The notes under the pieces: model-generated
Database searches by the model: none
Seen by the model: the letters and a program-made list of their open reading frames with translations, nothing else
What the model was told of the DNA's origin: nothing
Program-made: the position numbers and the translations under genes
Source: Rotaria socialis
Taxonomy: Eukaryota > Rotifera > Eurotatoria > Philodinida > Philodinidae
Length of the DNA stretch: 64,000 bases
Reading direction: 5' to 3'
NCBI GenBank assembly: GCA_905331475.1
Contig: CAJNYU010000551.1
Location: forward strand, 30,782-94,781
Part shown: piece by piece, positions 50,569 to 63,494 of the stretch
Layout: each line of letters starts with the position of its first letter
Numbering within the stretch: the stretch's first letter is position 1

Positions 50569-50931
50569 AAGACAGAAAGAGAGTGACATACGCACATATA
50601 TACTACTTTCTCTTGTTATATGTTCATATTTTTCTTGGCTTATATTCAAATTTCTTTTTCTTCTTCTTCAGTCGTTCATTTTTACACTCGTCCACATACC
50701 TGCATAAAATACATTGATGGTTCGAAGGTAAGAACAACGAAGAAGAGGAAAAAATCGTTGAGCATTGACGGTCAACCGATGTTAACCTTTGCCTATGGAT
50801 GAATCGTTCTCTTCTTCGATTAAATGCTCGGGTGATATATCCGTTTGTACGTATGCGCATTGATTTAGTTGTACTCAGATTTGATATAAAAAAAAGAAGA
50901 AGATATGAAATCATTATTCTTTATCTTTCAG
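47123..50931. other. Spacer / unidentified 5' part of the USP gene
   Basis: I searched here for the catalytic Cys box of the downstream USP gene (a Gly-Leu-x-Asn...Cys-Phe-Leu-Asn segment) and did not find it. A (GTT)n run lies at about 48075-48095, TA tracts near 47284-47305 and 48580-48600, and (GA)n at 50537-50566. Open frames at 49370-49955 and 50469-51032 show no family motif. Confidence 0.45.
50537..50566. repeat. (GA)n microsatellite
   Basis: Uninterrupted GA run, seen directly. Confidence 0.95.
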
Positions 50932-53900
50932 ATCTTATTGTTTTCTTTTCTGCTTCTTCCTGTGACAATGTTTATTCCATGAATCTTGTACAAGTGGTAA
51001 GCGTTTTAATTCTGCCTTATTTTATCTATTAAGTGTATATATGTACACATTTAGCGTCGATGCAGTAATATTAACTGCCGTTCTCAACAGCAACAAAAAA
51101 GCATTGATAATAAGGCAATATTTACTCGAGCGGTTTATCAAGTTGATGCAATTAAATTATGGTAAATTGAAAAGATGAACAATGAAAGGATTCAGTTTTT
51201 TTTTTCTTCTTCGTTTCTTTAGTCAACTAGTTAAACAAATTGAAGCGAAACGGCTATCAAAATCATTTGCGCAACTACTCTATCTTGCATCAATAAATAA
51301 AAGTGAACTCGATCGAGAAATTTGCGCATTGAGTAATTGTGGACATCAACAAAGTAACGCTTTATTGTTGACTAATGTTCCTGATTTGAGTATGCAATAA
51401 ATTTCAAAAATTCAACCAAAACAAAATTGAATGTTCTTTTAGTTTCTATTGCAATCGATTGGAATTCGTCTCCTTGTACATCAAGTGATGTTGAAGATCT
51501 GATTTCAAATATTAATCCATTTATCTATTTACACGAAGTAAATGATATATATATTGAATTTCGTTTTTTTTTGCTACGTAAAAATTATCATTTTCGTTTA
51601 GTTATTTGATGATGTGACTGTAAATGATGCTCGTATTAAACAACTTCATTTAATAGGTCTTGTATGTTTCTATGGTGGTGCAGTTGAGATATTCTTTTCC
51701 TATGATCATACAAAATTAAAATGGCTATTTTGTTTCGATGGACATATTGTTGTATTAAACGATTGGAATGCAGTTAGAAGAAAGTCGATTGATTTTCACC
51801 TTCAACCATTTCTATTTATCTATGCAAATCCTGATCGAAATCCAATTGATATAAGTCAATTACTTAAACGAACGGTGATCCAAACAAAAAATCTAAATTG
51901 TATGTAAATTTGATTATCGATAATGAGAGAAAGACTTGAAGTAACTACTTATATTTACATATTATTCAATTTTTTTTGCTTCTTACGTCTATTGCATCAT
52001 AGCCAGTGCAGGCTATTCTGTGTACACACAATCACAATTGTAGACCTCGCCTGATGATTACTTTTTGTTCTATTATGAGTAGCTGTATTGTGGCTACCTC
52101 CGTTCGAGTGTATACGATGAGAAAGAGCGAAGAAGAAAAAAATCTTAGGAACAGTGATGAACAGTAAATGTGTTTGTCTCGTTCTTTTCTTTTTGTTTCT
52201 TCTTGTCATTTATCGTACATGATTAGAAAATAACACCGACCGATTACATCTTATGTATATATATATTTGTAGGTCTACCTGACGAAAAAAGATTAGAACA
52301 AACAATTTTATCGAATAATAGAAACAATCTCATGATGACAACGAAAAAGTACGAAGAATCCCAGCAACAATCTCATTCATTAGAAGACCTGAAAAATATA
52401 TCATCGTTTGCTACACTCAATTCGTCAATGTTGTTTATGCCTAAACCACCAATAAATAATTCCTATATTAATCACGACGCAGTTGCTAAAGTTATGCAAC
52501 AACAATTATTAAAAAAAGAGACATTATCAGATACAGCATCTATATCTTCGTCATCAACATCGTCGCCAATTGTTCATGTTAGACATCGAACATGCCAACT
52601 AGGAATAATACAACAACGTGAAGATGCATCATCAAGCGGAGATTCATCTATATCATCACAGCGTGACTCTGGTTTGAGTAGTGGCATAAACGATGGATCA
52701 AGCGATGGTAGTCCAAGAGACAGTCTCATTGAAAATGACCAAACCATAATCGATGGTTTAGTTAAACAAACAGAGCGTATGATGGGTAAGTAAACTTTGT
52801 TTTGACTATGCATATCATTAATATTTTTCTTTTTCAAAGATTAGCTGACGTTAAATATAATTATAAGAAAAGTAGGCGTAGGATTCGAATACATATATTT
52901 GATTATATAACGATAGGGTAGACATTAAGTTTGAATGCATTGTAGGGTCTTTAAAATAATAGAATCGATTCGTTCTTACAAAAATAATAACAGCTATACG
53001 TCATAATTTCAAAGAAATAAAACGTATAAATCATTTATAAATTTCTGTTTCATCCTAAAAATATTTCTCAACTAAAAAATAATCGATATTGACACTTGAG
53101 AGTTATATAATTAATTGTTTTTGAATTGTTTCTTTTATTCGCAAATTTCTTTTTCTACTTGCTACTAGAGTAATGATTGACCTTACTCGTCGACGACAAT
53201 GAGGCATTAATTAAGTGCGCCTCCTCTAGCAAGTACATATCTATCCGAGCGTTGAAAATTAAGATAAATAGCATGTGCAGATACGTGGAGGTTAGATCTT
53301 TGACCAACAATATGAATTTTTCATTTCACACCTCGGCTGTTCCATGAAGAATTTCCATTCTTTTCCGTTCTAATAATAGACTTTTTTGATTGCACATCTA
53401 TGAGTTCTCGTGTGACAACATTCTAGTCAAGTACTAATTCTATTAGTTGATAGAGAATACAAAGGCGCAGTACGTGGGCTTTTGAAATAAGTCTTTTCTA
53501 ATTAGTCTTTAACAAAGAACTTGTGTAATTAGATGCAAAAGTTTCAAGCTATTGAATCTATCGTTGTTTGTTTCTTTTTGTGCATAAAAATAAGTTGTTC
53601 AGAACAGTCTTACAAAGAACTCACATAAAATCTTAGACTGTAAAATGCAATATTTTTGATCGTCACTGATTAAAAACATCACGATATCCATTTGAAAATC
53701 TTAATGCACTCTGAAAATGTCGTGTCATGTTAATGCACTTGGCGCATAATCCATATTTGAGTGAGTTGGAGAATTAGCAGACAGCTTTGAATTCCCAGTG
53801 GACAGCTCTGTGTAACACTACATACTCCCTCAACTTTAAGAATCATATTGCAATTGTGTACTCGAACTTCAATTTATCTCTCGTTGTTATTTTGTTTGAA

Positions 53901-54671
53901 CTCTGTCTATACTATTCGGTGTTTTGTAAGAAAAAACAATTCCATGTCCATTTAGGCGATGATCATCTTGATACGTCTTGCACAACAATCGAACATTATT
54001 TCGAAGAATCATTACAATATGAAAGCGCAAGTAATTTCTCTTCGGCATTAGAATCTTGTCAGCAAGCATTATTTATTATTGAACAAATTCTTAATCTAAA
54101 TGATAATCTTAATACGGGCATATCAATATATGCTCGAACAAAAAAGAACAGTCTATTATTAAGAATACGTTCATTACAGAAACGACAAATAGAAGAACAA
54201 GAAAATTTTAAACGATTTTATCCTTCAAACAATTCTTTAACATCAACGTTTAAACCTCCAGAAAAAAGTCTTAAGAAAAGTGAAAACATTTATGATAATA
54301 ATATGTCAAGAACAACATCCATACTTTCATCAACATCGAAGATTTCACGTCCGAAAAAGAACGTGAAATTTTCCGATAATGTCGCATTAATTGTTCCAAC
54401 ATGTGACGATAACGATGAAGTACCTTCTGAACATTTAATACATTCATTTTTAAGAAAGATCCATCAACAACAAACAACAACAGCAGCAGCAGCAGCAGCA
54501 TCAACATCAGATTCCGATTCCGATACACCATCATCATCATCAAATGATCTTCCCATTGGTTTGACCGAATGTACACTTTGTCATAAACGTTGTTCGAAAA
54601 ATAATCAAATTGGCGCTTATTGCTCTAATTGTCATTTTTATATGCAACGATTTCAACCAACGTCTTCTTAA
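50932..54671 (+). CDS. USP54: USP53/USP54-like ubiquitin hydrolase-fold protein, 5' end not found
   Basis: Visible exons: 50932-50996, 51055-51161, 51223-51389, 51443-51537, 51602-51899, 52273-52785 and 53956-54671, all phase-consistent. The second half of the C19 (USP) domain is clear: a zinc-finger-like pair (RRCSNINC), then CALSNCGHQQSNALLLTNVP, ISIAIDWNSSP, IKQLHLIGLVCFYGG, KLKWLFCFDGHIV and FHLQPFLFIYANPDRNPID, which follow USP53/54 closely. Downstream come a Ser-rich linker, a helical hairpin matching the USP54 segment FEESL...ALxxCxxA (here YFEESLQYESASNFSSALES), and a C-terminal CxxC...CxxC zinc-binding motif (CTLCHKRC, YCSNC). Where active USPs, and vertebrate USP53/54, have His in the YxxHY segment, this protein reads YGGAVEIFF. 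The N-terminal half with the Cys box was not found in the window, so the gene is incomplete as modelled. Family roles include tricellular junctions and K63-linked ubiquitin. Confidence 0.85.
52786..53955 (+). other. 1.2-kb intron of the USP53/54-like gene
   Basis: The donor after MMG and the acceptor before DDHLDT keep phase. The interior looks non-coding. An extra exon of suitable phase cannot be ruled out. Confidence 0.6.
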
Positions 54672-55798
54672 AAAGAAAAACGAAAGATCTCTAGTTTTTT
54701 CTCTCTATTTGTCGAATCTCATACATATACATATATATTCTGGTGCTGATATTTTTCTTATTTATTCGTTTTTTTTTCTTTCATTTTGTTGTTAATATAA
54801 CATGAATTGTACGAACAATATTCATATTCTAAGATATTTCTTACCATTCAATCTTTAGCAAGAAGGAGACACTGATTTTTGCATATCAACATTCTTAAAT
54901 GTATTTTTCATTTGCAACAGATTATTATGAATATTCTAAAATATTGTTATTACTGCCGACGATAAGAAAATTTAGAATTCCTACGAGTGGATCTAAACAC
55001 GGTTCATTAGTTATATTGTTTTAAATGAAAAAGAAAAGAATCGATAATTGGAATTTTCCATTGTACTGCACCTCAATTGCGTCGTTTTATAATCGTCAGT
55101 GCCACAGGGGAACAAATAGGCGGCGTTAGTTATATTTCCGTGTAATGAAGCATTTTCTATAGATTGACAAATGCAGATGAACATAATACCTTTACGCTAA
55201 ACTTAGTACTTACTATAACTCGATATATCTAATCTGATAAATGACTAGAGCACATGTTCAATCTGTTCTGTAGGTACTGAATTTTAAGTTATTGACGTCT
55301 GTAACTCACGTTCTCTTCCGTGTAAAATCTATCGAAAAAACGTTTTGAATATTGAAAATGATATTCAGGACTAGATGTATTTTTTTATGCATAATTTGCA
55401 TGAATTTCTAAAAATCTTTCATAAGAACTTCTAAAATCCGTGGCTCATGTTTCGTCTAAGTAAAAAACATCAAAATCGAAACTTTTCTCAATATTTCAAG
55501 TCTCTTCAAAATGTATTGGATTTTATCAGAAACAAATTTTGTCAACGAATTCATAATAATTTCCATTAGTTACTCTGAATGTGAATCATTCTTGAGCTTA
55601 GAAATTTATCTATTCAAATGCACAACTATATTCAATAAGAAAGAATTTTATGAAAATTAAAATTATATTTTATTGAACAGAAATTAATAAATACAATAAA
55701 TAGATAAATAGTTTTTTTTCCAAGACAACGCTATTTGATATTAGTAAATAATTTCACAAAGGAGAATATTTTTCCACCCTAAATTTTAATCACATGAA
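54672..55798. other. Convergent spacer
   Basis: Lies between the 3' ends of the USP gene (plus) and the small unknown gene (minus). A minus-strand open frame of about 58 codons near 55010-55180 has mixed composition but no neighbours in phase, and is left uncalled. Confidence 0.5.
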
Positions 55799-56288
55799 TC
55801 ATTTAAATATCGATATAAATTTTTTGCATACTAAAAATTTGACTAAGCGTACATAAGACCCATCCAATTGACTTTGAACATCAATACCGATGTCATCAGT
55901 CTAAAAGAAAAAAAAAGAATTCGAAGGTTCTATTAGATAGACGCATGTATAAAGTAACTCACTGTTTGAGTTCCACTGTCAGATTTATTATGTGCACTAT
56001 TGAGAATAACACAAGCGAGCATCGTTTGTGTTTGAATAGCTAAATTAATTAATTTTATTATTTAGGATAAATAAAGGAAAAATAATCTACATTGTGTTGG
56101 TGTACGTTTTGTACTTATTTTTCGACTGGGACCAAGTCTTTTAACATCTTGAGTACCCAAAGATCTTGGATAAATACTAGATAGACGATATATAGAACGT
56201 AGATGGCATAGTTTTTCAGAAGCAGAGTGTTTTACCGAGCTGGCGTTGGAATAGATTTAACAAATCTTTCTTTTGTAATTGCAGGCAT
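55799..56288 (-). CDS. Small four-exon gene of unknown function
   Basis: Exons 56236-56288, 56091-56176, 55963-56039 and 55799-55900 join in phase into 105 aa, from MPAITKERFVKSIPTPARI to KKFISIFK. All three introns are 51-62 bp with GT...AG ends, exactly the style of the other genes here, which makes chance unlikely. The protein has no signal peptide or membrane helix. It is basic at the start (VKRLGPSRKISTKRTPTQ) and then has two QTQT/GTQT segments (SIQTQTMLACVILNSAHNK; SDSGTQTTDDIGIDVQSQ) resembling degenerate peptide repeats or short linear binding motifs. I do not recognise a family. None of the exons is long enough to appear as a large open frame, so automatic annotation may miss it. 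Confidence 0.6.
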
Positions 56289-56715
56289 TGTTTAGAATGA
56301 TAGCGAAAATTTAGTCTATATATCAGTTTTTATTGACTCTACACATACAAGAATAATAAGGAAAAAAGAAAACGGACTATACACTATGTGCACCACTAAT
56401 AAATAAGATGAAAACTATGTTCAAATAGATAGAGACATCTAAGAAATTTCGACTAAATTCTAAGCCGAACGAAAGAAATTAATACAGTAGATTTTATTGG
56501 CTGTACCAATATTCTATTGAGGAGAAGAATAAATACAGTAATAAGATTTCTTCTTCTCAATAAAATTACCCAAATATTGTCTGATATTGGAGTGAAAACT
56601 TCTTGAAACCAAAATGATTTTTAGCAAGTCTTAAACGTCAAGGAATAATATTGATCTGACCCATTGAGTCAAAAGGAGCGAGTTTCGTATTACCATGAGT
56701 ACAGTGGTTTTCTAT

Positions 56716-57240
56716 TATCAGGTATCTCCTAAATTTGAATGACGCCTTCGGCAAATGTAGGAATCCATAGCACGAACATCAGAAGGGTGAACTGCGCTTT
56801 TCTTAACTAATACGTGCCAAAAACGAGTTGAAAATTACATCGAATGCAACCGAACACAATCAGAGAAACTGTTAGCAGCAAGCCTCAGCGTGAGATTAAC
56901 TTGAGAATAGCATTGTGATTGTGTTCTAAGAACTTGTAAAATGCCATCCTTAGTGAACAAATCTTTTTCAACAATTACCTAGCAGCATGGATGTTAGGAT
57001 TACTGCATATGTTTTTCTTGCATATAGTTTGTCTAGAACTTGAAATTGAATCAAAACATACACTCGAACAGATCCATTTTTATTAGCATTAGTCTGCGGC
57101 TGATATAATCCATCAGCGATGCGAGAAACAGCTATGGCGGTTTGAATTTCTTGGTCTTATGAACCATTGGGTATTGTTGCGTTCTTCGATGATGTTTCTT
57201 TCGATGTAAAAATCGAGGTTATTCATACTCTAGAATGCCT
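56716..57240 (-). pseudogene. Frame-broken coding remnant, family unknown
   Basis: Read on the minus strand, consecutive open stretches switch frame but keep protein-like composition. VPEGILEYE and RRTQQYPMVHK are followed by EIQTAIAVSRIADGLYQPQT and SVRVYVLIQFQVLDKLYARK. After a one-base shift near 56985 come DGILQVLRTQSQCYSQV and LTLRLAANSFSDCVRLHSM. After an in-frame TAA the same frame continues with HVLVKKSAVHPSDVRAMDSY and ends at tandem stops at 56716-56724. This pattern fits a decayed gene or element. No family was recognised, and some of the apparent continuity could be chance. It lies about 430 bp upstream of the small four-exon gene on the same strand. Confidence 0.35.
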
Positions 57241-59848
57241 TCCGGTACTTTATTCTACTAGAACACAATCGTAGATTAAGATAATCGTCACTTACCTTCA
57301 TGATTTTTATTTGCGAAATTTTTTAATCAACACGTGACAAAAATTTTGAACGTTTGCAAAAAAAAGTGTTTAGCATTCATAAATAACTGTCATGAATTGA
57401 TGTAAAACATTCATAGATCATCGTACGAATTCTAAATTACGAAAGAAAAGGTAAGTAAAAAATGTTAATTTAATAATTTACAGAAAGACAACAATTATGT
57501 CGTAATCGATTATTTATGATTGACAAATTAGTAAGTTATTAAATATACTGATGGAGAACACGTTATTGATAATCGTCGAAACAGATGTTGTAAATTGTGA
57601 CATTAGCATCTTTTTGTTTTTGTCTCTACAGGGTTCCTGCAGCCAGAGGGCGGAGACTATCGCTCCCAATGACAGTCTACTATTTCAAACATAGAAAGAC
57701 AGCATTTCCCTCATATGAACGATTTCCACAAGCAAATAATTATGATATATCCGTGTCGTTAGAGTGTTAGAAATAAATAAATTTTCTTCTGATAATTAAT
57801 CTATATTTATTTATTGCCTATAAAAAGAAGTTTTCGTACTGTTGAAGAAATTAATTAAACTATTGTCTCGAGCTATTTTGTTTAATTTCAGTTCATTCTT
57901 ATCTAATTCTATCGATAAAAATGCACTTCAGAATCAGACTAGAGTAATTTGATTGAGTTGATTAAAATATTTGATATCGATACAAATTTAGATTCAAATT
58001 ATTTTGCGATTCATACGATATGTAGTTTATGATAAGAACATGTTTGAATGATTACTTCGAAAACAAAATGGATTTTGTAGATTAGTCAACTGTAAGCATT
58101 AAGAAAGAACAGTATGTATATATATATATATGTATACATTATAGAAATTTGCAATTAAAATTGTCCCTTTCTGCCCTGTAGAAACGATAAATGAATATCT
58201 TCAGGATGTCTTCAAAAATAACTCTTTATTTTGCGCATGAGTGTACTTATCATTCTAGATTAGTTCTTCCTATATGTATACAGTTAATCTATGCTTATTT
58301 GAATATATTACTAGTTCTTTCTGCTTTCCTTTGTCAATTATCATATTGGGTCAAATATAGAATATTGACAAATGAATTTCTTTTTTTTTTGCATTTTGAA
58401 TCTAGCTAAATATTTTCTTTAATAGACGTTTAATCTATGAAAAGATTGTGATGGGAAACTAATTATGAGGAATTCTCAACATAGTTTCATGATGCTTAAT
58501 CATCTTCTATAAGAATGTGCTAGACTTGTTAACTAACTGCATTTCATTGTATCTAACTATAGGATGTTGAATAGACGTTTTATTAGAACGAACATCATGG
58601 TGAACGATTTTTTTTCAAGCTAAAGGAAAAATATTAAATTTATCTCATTTGATTGAGTATCAATAAATTTCTACATGACATTCCCATAGTGGCAAATCAT
58701 TCGATCAATTATTATTATCGTATTTATTCTTCGATTTATATATATTGGTTTGCTACACAAAATACAGAATATTGCGTGTCTATGAGAATATAAATTATAG
58801 CATTTCCTGTCAATATCATCAAGCACATACCACAATTTTTCAAACCGATCAACAACTGTTGGTTTTGTCACGTCGTACAAATAGTACTAGTGGACCCCAT
58901 CCGGATATCCTTTTCAATGAAGTTCTGTTATTCTCTCTCCATGTCTTATTCTCTCTTTCCTTGAATGATATTCAGCATGCTGTCTATTTTACTCATTACA
59001 CATAATGATCATGTTCTATCTTGTAGTAAATTGAATAGTTCACGACGGATAGATGTATGTATATATAGATGTTTTATGAGACATTAAATAGAATGTTACT
59101 TTTGCTGTAATATATTCTATTGAACAGCAGACAATACTGATGTGTTTGAATGGTTTAGCTTGTGGAATTATATCATGACTATGATGCTGATGGATGCTGA
59201 ACACTATATCGATAAACTTGAAGCTATCTTATTTGAAAAAAAAAAGAAAATGAATATGAGACGCATGATGAAGACTGAATTGCTAATATATAAGAGTGCG
59301 TGTGAGTATGCACTCTTTTTGTCTAGATATAGAATGCGCACGAACGAGAGAGAGAGAGAGAGATAGGGGAGGGAGAAAAAAATAAGCGAATGAAAGCACG
59401 GATGTTTGTGAAATGAGAAAATAGAGCCGCAGGAAATCTTTCGAGAGACAGCAAAAGAGAGCAGAAGAAGAGTAAGCATGCCGTCTATTGTTTGATCGGC
59501 AAGATCGTCACCCTGTCTTTTATTACTCAAATTCTAACAGAGAGATGAGACACGATCGTATCCTATAGTAATTCTGAATATTATACATTTCTCTATTTTT
59601 TTCTTCTTCACCACCCAATTTACTAGATTTGGTTTTTGCCCAATACGACAAACAATAATCGCTTTTACATCATTATGATCCTTATTGCAGAAGAGTATAA
59701 AATGAATAATTGCTAAGTATAGTGCGTGCCAGCAGTTCTGCAAAATCCAGGAGAAAAAAAATAATCGAAACAAGAAGCAGAAAAATAAATAAACGAGAAG
59801 TCAACTACATTCTAAAGTGTATCAACAAAAAATAGCGAAAAACTATCC
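57241..59848. other. Spacer upstream of the stomatin-family gene
   Basis: No firm gene. A possible short exon lies at about 57481-57531 (reading RQQLCRNRLFMIDKL before a gtaagt donor), but I could not connect it. A TA tract lies near 58116-58130 and (GA)n near 59345-59363. Confidence 0.45.
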
Positions 59849-62800
59849 ATGCGAGGTGCCAAACAACATCATAGCTGGAAAGCCGATGATGAACGTCGTC
59901 AACGGTCACCACCATCATCTCAGCAAGCGTCACCAACAAGACCACACAACACCAGTTCTGGCTATCATATGCATGAGAAATTCGACACAGGTATTTAACA
60001 TTAGAAGATATAGTACACATGTGTATACTCCGTTTACAGGAAAGCACAAAAAGAAAAAATTAGATTAGTATTAAGCCCTTAACTATATCGTTAACGCAAT
60101 TGTCGAAGTGTCAAGTCAGGCAGACAGAAATACGAAATAATTCATTGAGGAAAAAAGCGCAAACAACAGAAACCTTTTGCTTTTGAATTGTCCAGAGATA
60201 TGAAGCAAAAAAAAATCTTGTCACATGTTTATATTTTGATTAAGTGACATTGTAATTTCGATAAAGAATGGAATAATAACCGTATCCGCTTGTCAACTTC
60301 TTTTTTTCTCGATCTATTGCTCAAGCATAGTTAAATTAATTTTATGGAAAAAATAAATAAAATCATTCGAATCAATGAGAAGATCAAATCGAATCGATAA
60401 GAAGGTCAATATATAACTTCCTTCTTAGTCTTTTTCTTTTTCTTTTTTTTTATAGTAACTAGTCTATATTCAAAATCACGTCTTTATTTATCACGATAAA
60501 TAATTAAGATTTCCTACTGTTAGACAGGTGCAGAAAAAAATAATGCATGTCAACGTTATAAGCATATTTTACGTGATTTGAATAACTCAAGAAATTATCC
60601 TCGATGAAGTACCACTGAACTAATAAAAACTAGATAAATACAGAAGCAGAAAAAAAAACTCCTTGTCTTTAATTCGTCCTTCGCTCGCTTTTTCCCTATC
60701 TCTATATCTCTCGTCTTTCGCTTAATCAGTTTGAGTATGTGTGTGTGATCAACTGAACGACTAGTAAGCATGCATCATACAAATTGGTTTCTTCCGTCCG
60801 TTCTTCTCTCCCGTTGTCATTTCCCGAATAACAACAACTTAGTATAGTGATGGTTGGTGCATCGTCATTGTTCGTTTGCTGCTGCTGCTGTTGTTGTTAT
60901 TGTAGTTTGCTTTCGATGAATTATTTCTATCGTGAAAGATAAAAGCTTCGAATAATTTCTCTAGAGAAACAAAGCTACTTGAAAAATCATCATTTTTCAC
61001 ATGTCATTCGGTAAAGATGGATCAGATTTCAACTAGATACGACTGATTGTCTTATAACTGTCTTGTGTACGCAGAATATCAGGAGACATTCAATTATATA
61101 ATAGAATGTGGTTTGTATTTATTGCTGGGAAAATGAAAAAAGAAAAGAAATGGGTGGAGTATGTAGACTAGAGAGAAAGGCGTTCCATTGATTCGGAGAT
61201 TAAAAAAAGGAAGTAACAGAAGGAATGGAAAAAACGAGTGAGAGAGCGAAGGAGACAGAAGACAACGGAAACACATTTACGGTGAATCCCGAGAAAAGTG
61301 CGGATAGTGTGTCTGTGTGACGTCGAGCATTCTTTATCTATTATCATGAACGCACAAGTAGAAACAGCGAGAAACAGCAAATTCTCAAGTATGTGAAATT
61401 TTCCGTTTTGCTTGATTTTTATGTGCAAAAACTATATAGTTGTTATTCTTATGCATGATTATATAAATACCATTTATATAACGCTATCTGTCATTTGACA
61501 AATACAACTATTATTCTTTGTTCTGTCGAATAATTGTCCTTGGTGGAAATGTAATAAAGTAGCAAAGAGAAATTACTATTGCAAATCATTTAAACAAACA
61601 AGCACCTTAAAGGCTTGAGAGAAATTCTAAGAACAAGAGATAGACTAGAAGACAGAATATGATAATAGCATTGACAACAATGTAGTTACATAAATGGTAA
61701 CAGAAATAGAAACATCAATTTTCATTGTCGCACATGAGGTTAAGTAATATTCATTGGAATAGTTCGAGCCTTTGCTCGAATGATAATGAGAGAAGAAGAC
61801 GAACAAGACATAAGAGAAATGAGTCGAGATCGAAATCATCCGCATTCAACAGCAGCATCAGCAGCTATTCAGTATACGAGATCAGCTATAATTCGAACAC
61901 AAATGGGTGAATAGAATCTTATTGTTATTAATAATAATATGATATTTTATAATCTAAATCATTCTCAAGTTATGTAACATATGTATTTAATTTAGACTCT
62001 CATGAAGATTATAATTTGGGCATATGTGGATATATATTACTTGCACTTTCTTATGCACTTATATGTTTAACGTTTCCATTTTCATTAACTGTTTGTCTGA
62101 AGGTAGGTGTCTTTTGTCTGTTTTCTTCATTCGTATGTGATTATAATTATTTTCATTAGGTCGTTCAAGAATATGAACGCGCTGTTATGTTTCGACTTGG
62201 TCGTATTCTTGGCGGCGCCAAAGTACCTTTTATATTGAACATAATTTCATATCTATTATTTATATTATAATTATTATAGGGTCCAGGTCTATTCATTATT
62301 GTCCCTTGTGTAGATGCTTATACAAAAGTTGATCTGAGAACAGTCACATTTGATGTACCTCCACAAGAGGTTTGCTTTATTAATATAAACTACTAGTTCA
62401 TTAATCGATAAATTTAGATATTGACGAAAGATTCAGTAACAGTAGCTGTTGATGCTGTTGTTTACTTTCGAGTGTTTGATCCTGTTATTTCTATTACAAA
62501 TGTTGAAGATGCTCCAAAGAGTACACAGTTACTTGCTGCTACTAGTTTACGTAATGTGTAAGTTGTGATTTCATTTATCTATATTTATGATCAATGATAT
62601 TTATTAGTCTCGGTACGAAATCTTTACAAGAAATTCTTTCTGATCGTGAATCAATTGCACAAACCATGCAGGTACGTATATATATATATATATATATGCG
62701 ATAATTAGGTCGAATAGAAATGACATCATAGTTTTTATTTTAGGCTGCCTTAGATGAAGGTACTGAAGGTTGGGGAGTTCGAGTCGAACGAGTTGAAGTG

Positions 62801-63285
62801 TAAGATTTTTTTTACACTATGAAAAACAAACAATTATCTTATTAATTATTTCTTTTCTTACATTATAGTAAAGATGTTCGATTACCTGTTCAACTTCAAA
62901 GGTAAACTACGAACTATTGATCGAAACGTTTGATCTCATGAGTGCTCTGTCTTCTTCTCTATTTTGTAGAGCAATGGCTGCTGAAGCTGAAGCAGCAAGG
63001 GAAGCTCGCGCTAAAGTAATTGCAGCTGAAGGTGAACAAAAAGCAGCAAGGTAAAATCTTTATTGATTTTACATATACAATATTTTCTTTCTACGTTGTA
63101 AATATAGAGCATTGAAAGATGCTGCTGATGTTATAATGCAATCACCAACTGCTCTTCAACTTCGATACTTACAAACATTAACAACGATTGCATCAGAAAA
63201 AAATTCAACCATCGTATTTCCGATTCCGGTAATGAAGATGATGACCGGACTTGATATAACTTCTTATTCCGAAACTCTACTATGA
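59849..63285 (+). CDS. Stomatin/podocin (MEC-2)-family SPFH membrane protein
   Basis: Exons: 59849-59990 ([18 protein letters not shown]...), 61763-61906, 61996-62102, 62160-62222, 62280-62369, 62418-62557, 62608-62671, 62744-62799, 62869-62901, 62970-63050 and 63108-63285; 365 aa if all are used. If transcription starts at the ATG at 61780 instead, the protein is 312 aa. Exon 3 encodes the hairpin membrane segment ([20 protein letters not shown]). The SPFH domain follows: [94 protein letters not shown] and [20 protein letters not shown]. Stomatins form oligomeric cholesterol-associated scaffolds and regulate ion channels. A gtaatg donor at 63229 may splice to a second last exon (see 63453). 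Introns within the SPFH part are 48-72 bp. Confidence 0.93.
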
Positions 63286-63452
63286 AAATAATCTCAGAGG
63301 GAAATTTCTGCTGTTACCCATGCACACATACTTAGTTAGTCGTTTTTGAGAAAGGAAAATTTCTTTGCACTATCGTTACTGATAAGACAAATTTACTTCT
63401 TTGTTTTCTATGTACAAAGTTGAGGTTTGATTTCTTTACTTTCTTTTTATAG

Positions 63453-63494
63453 ATTGAATTAATGCACGCAGCTATTACAACGTATCGAAAGTGA
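63453..63494 (+). other. Candidate alternative last exon of the stomatin-family gene
   Basis: After a strong pyrimidine tract and AG (ctttctttttatag) an open frame IELMHAAITTYRK ends in TGA at 63492-63494. Splicing the gtaatg donor after FPIP (63229) to it is in phase and gives FPIPIELM, which resembles vertebrate stomatin FPLPIDML. Read-through of the donor gives [12 protein letters not shown] instead. Both ends may be used. Confidence 0.55.

Noticed and set aside
55010-55180. Minus-strand frame of about 58 codons
   Set aside because: No splice partners, no motif, and consistent with chance.
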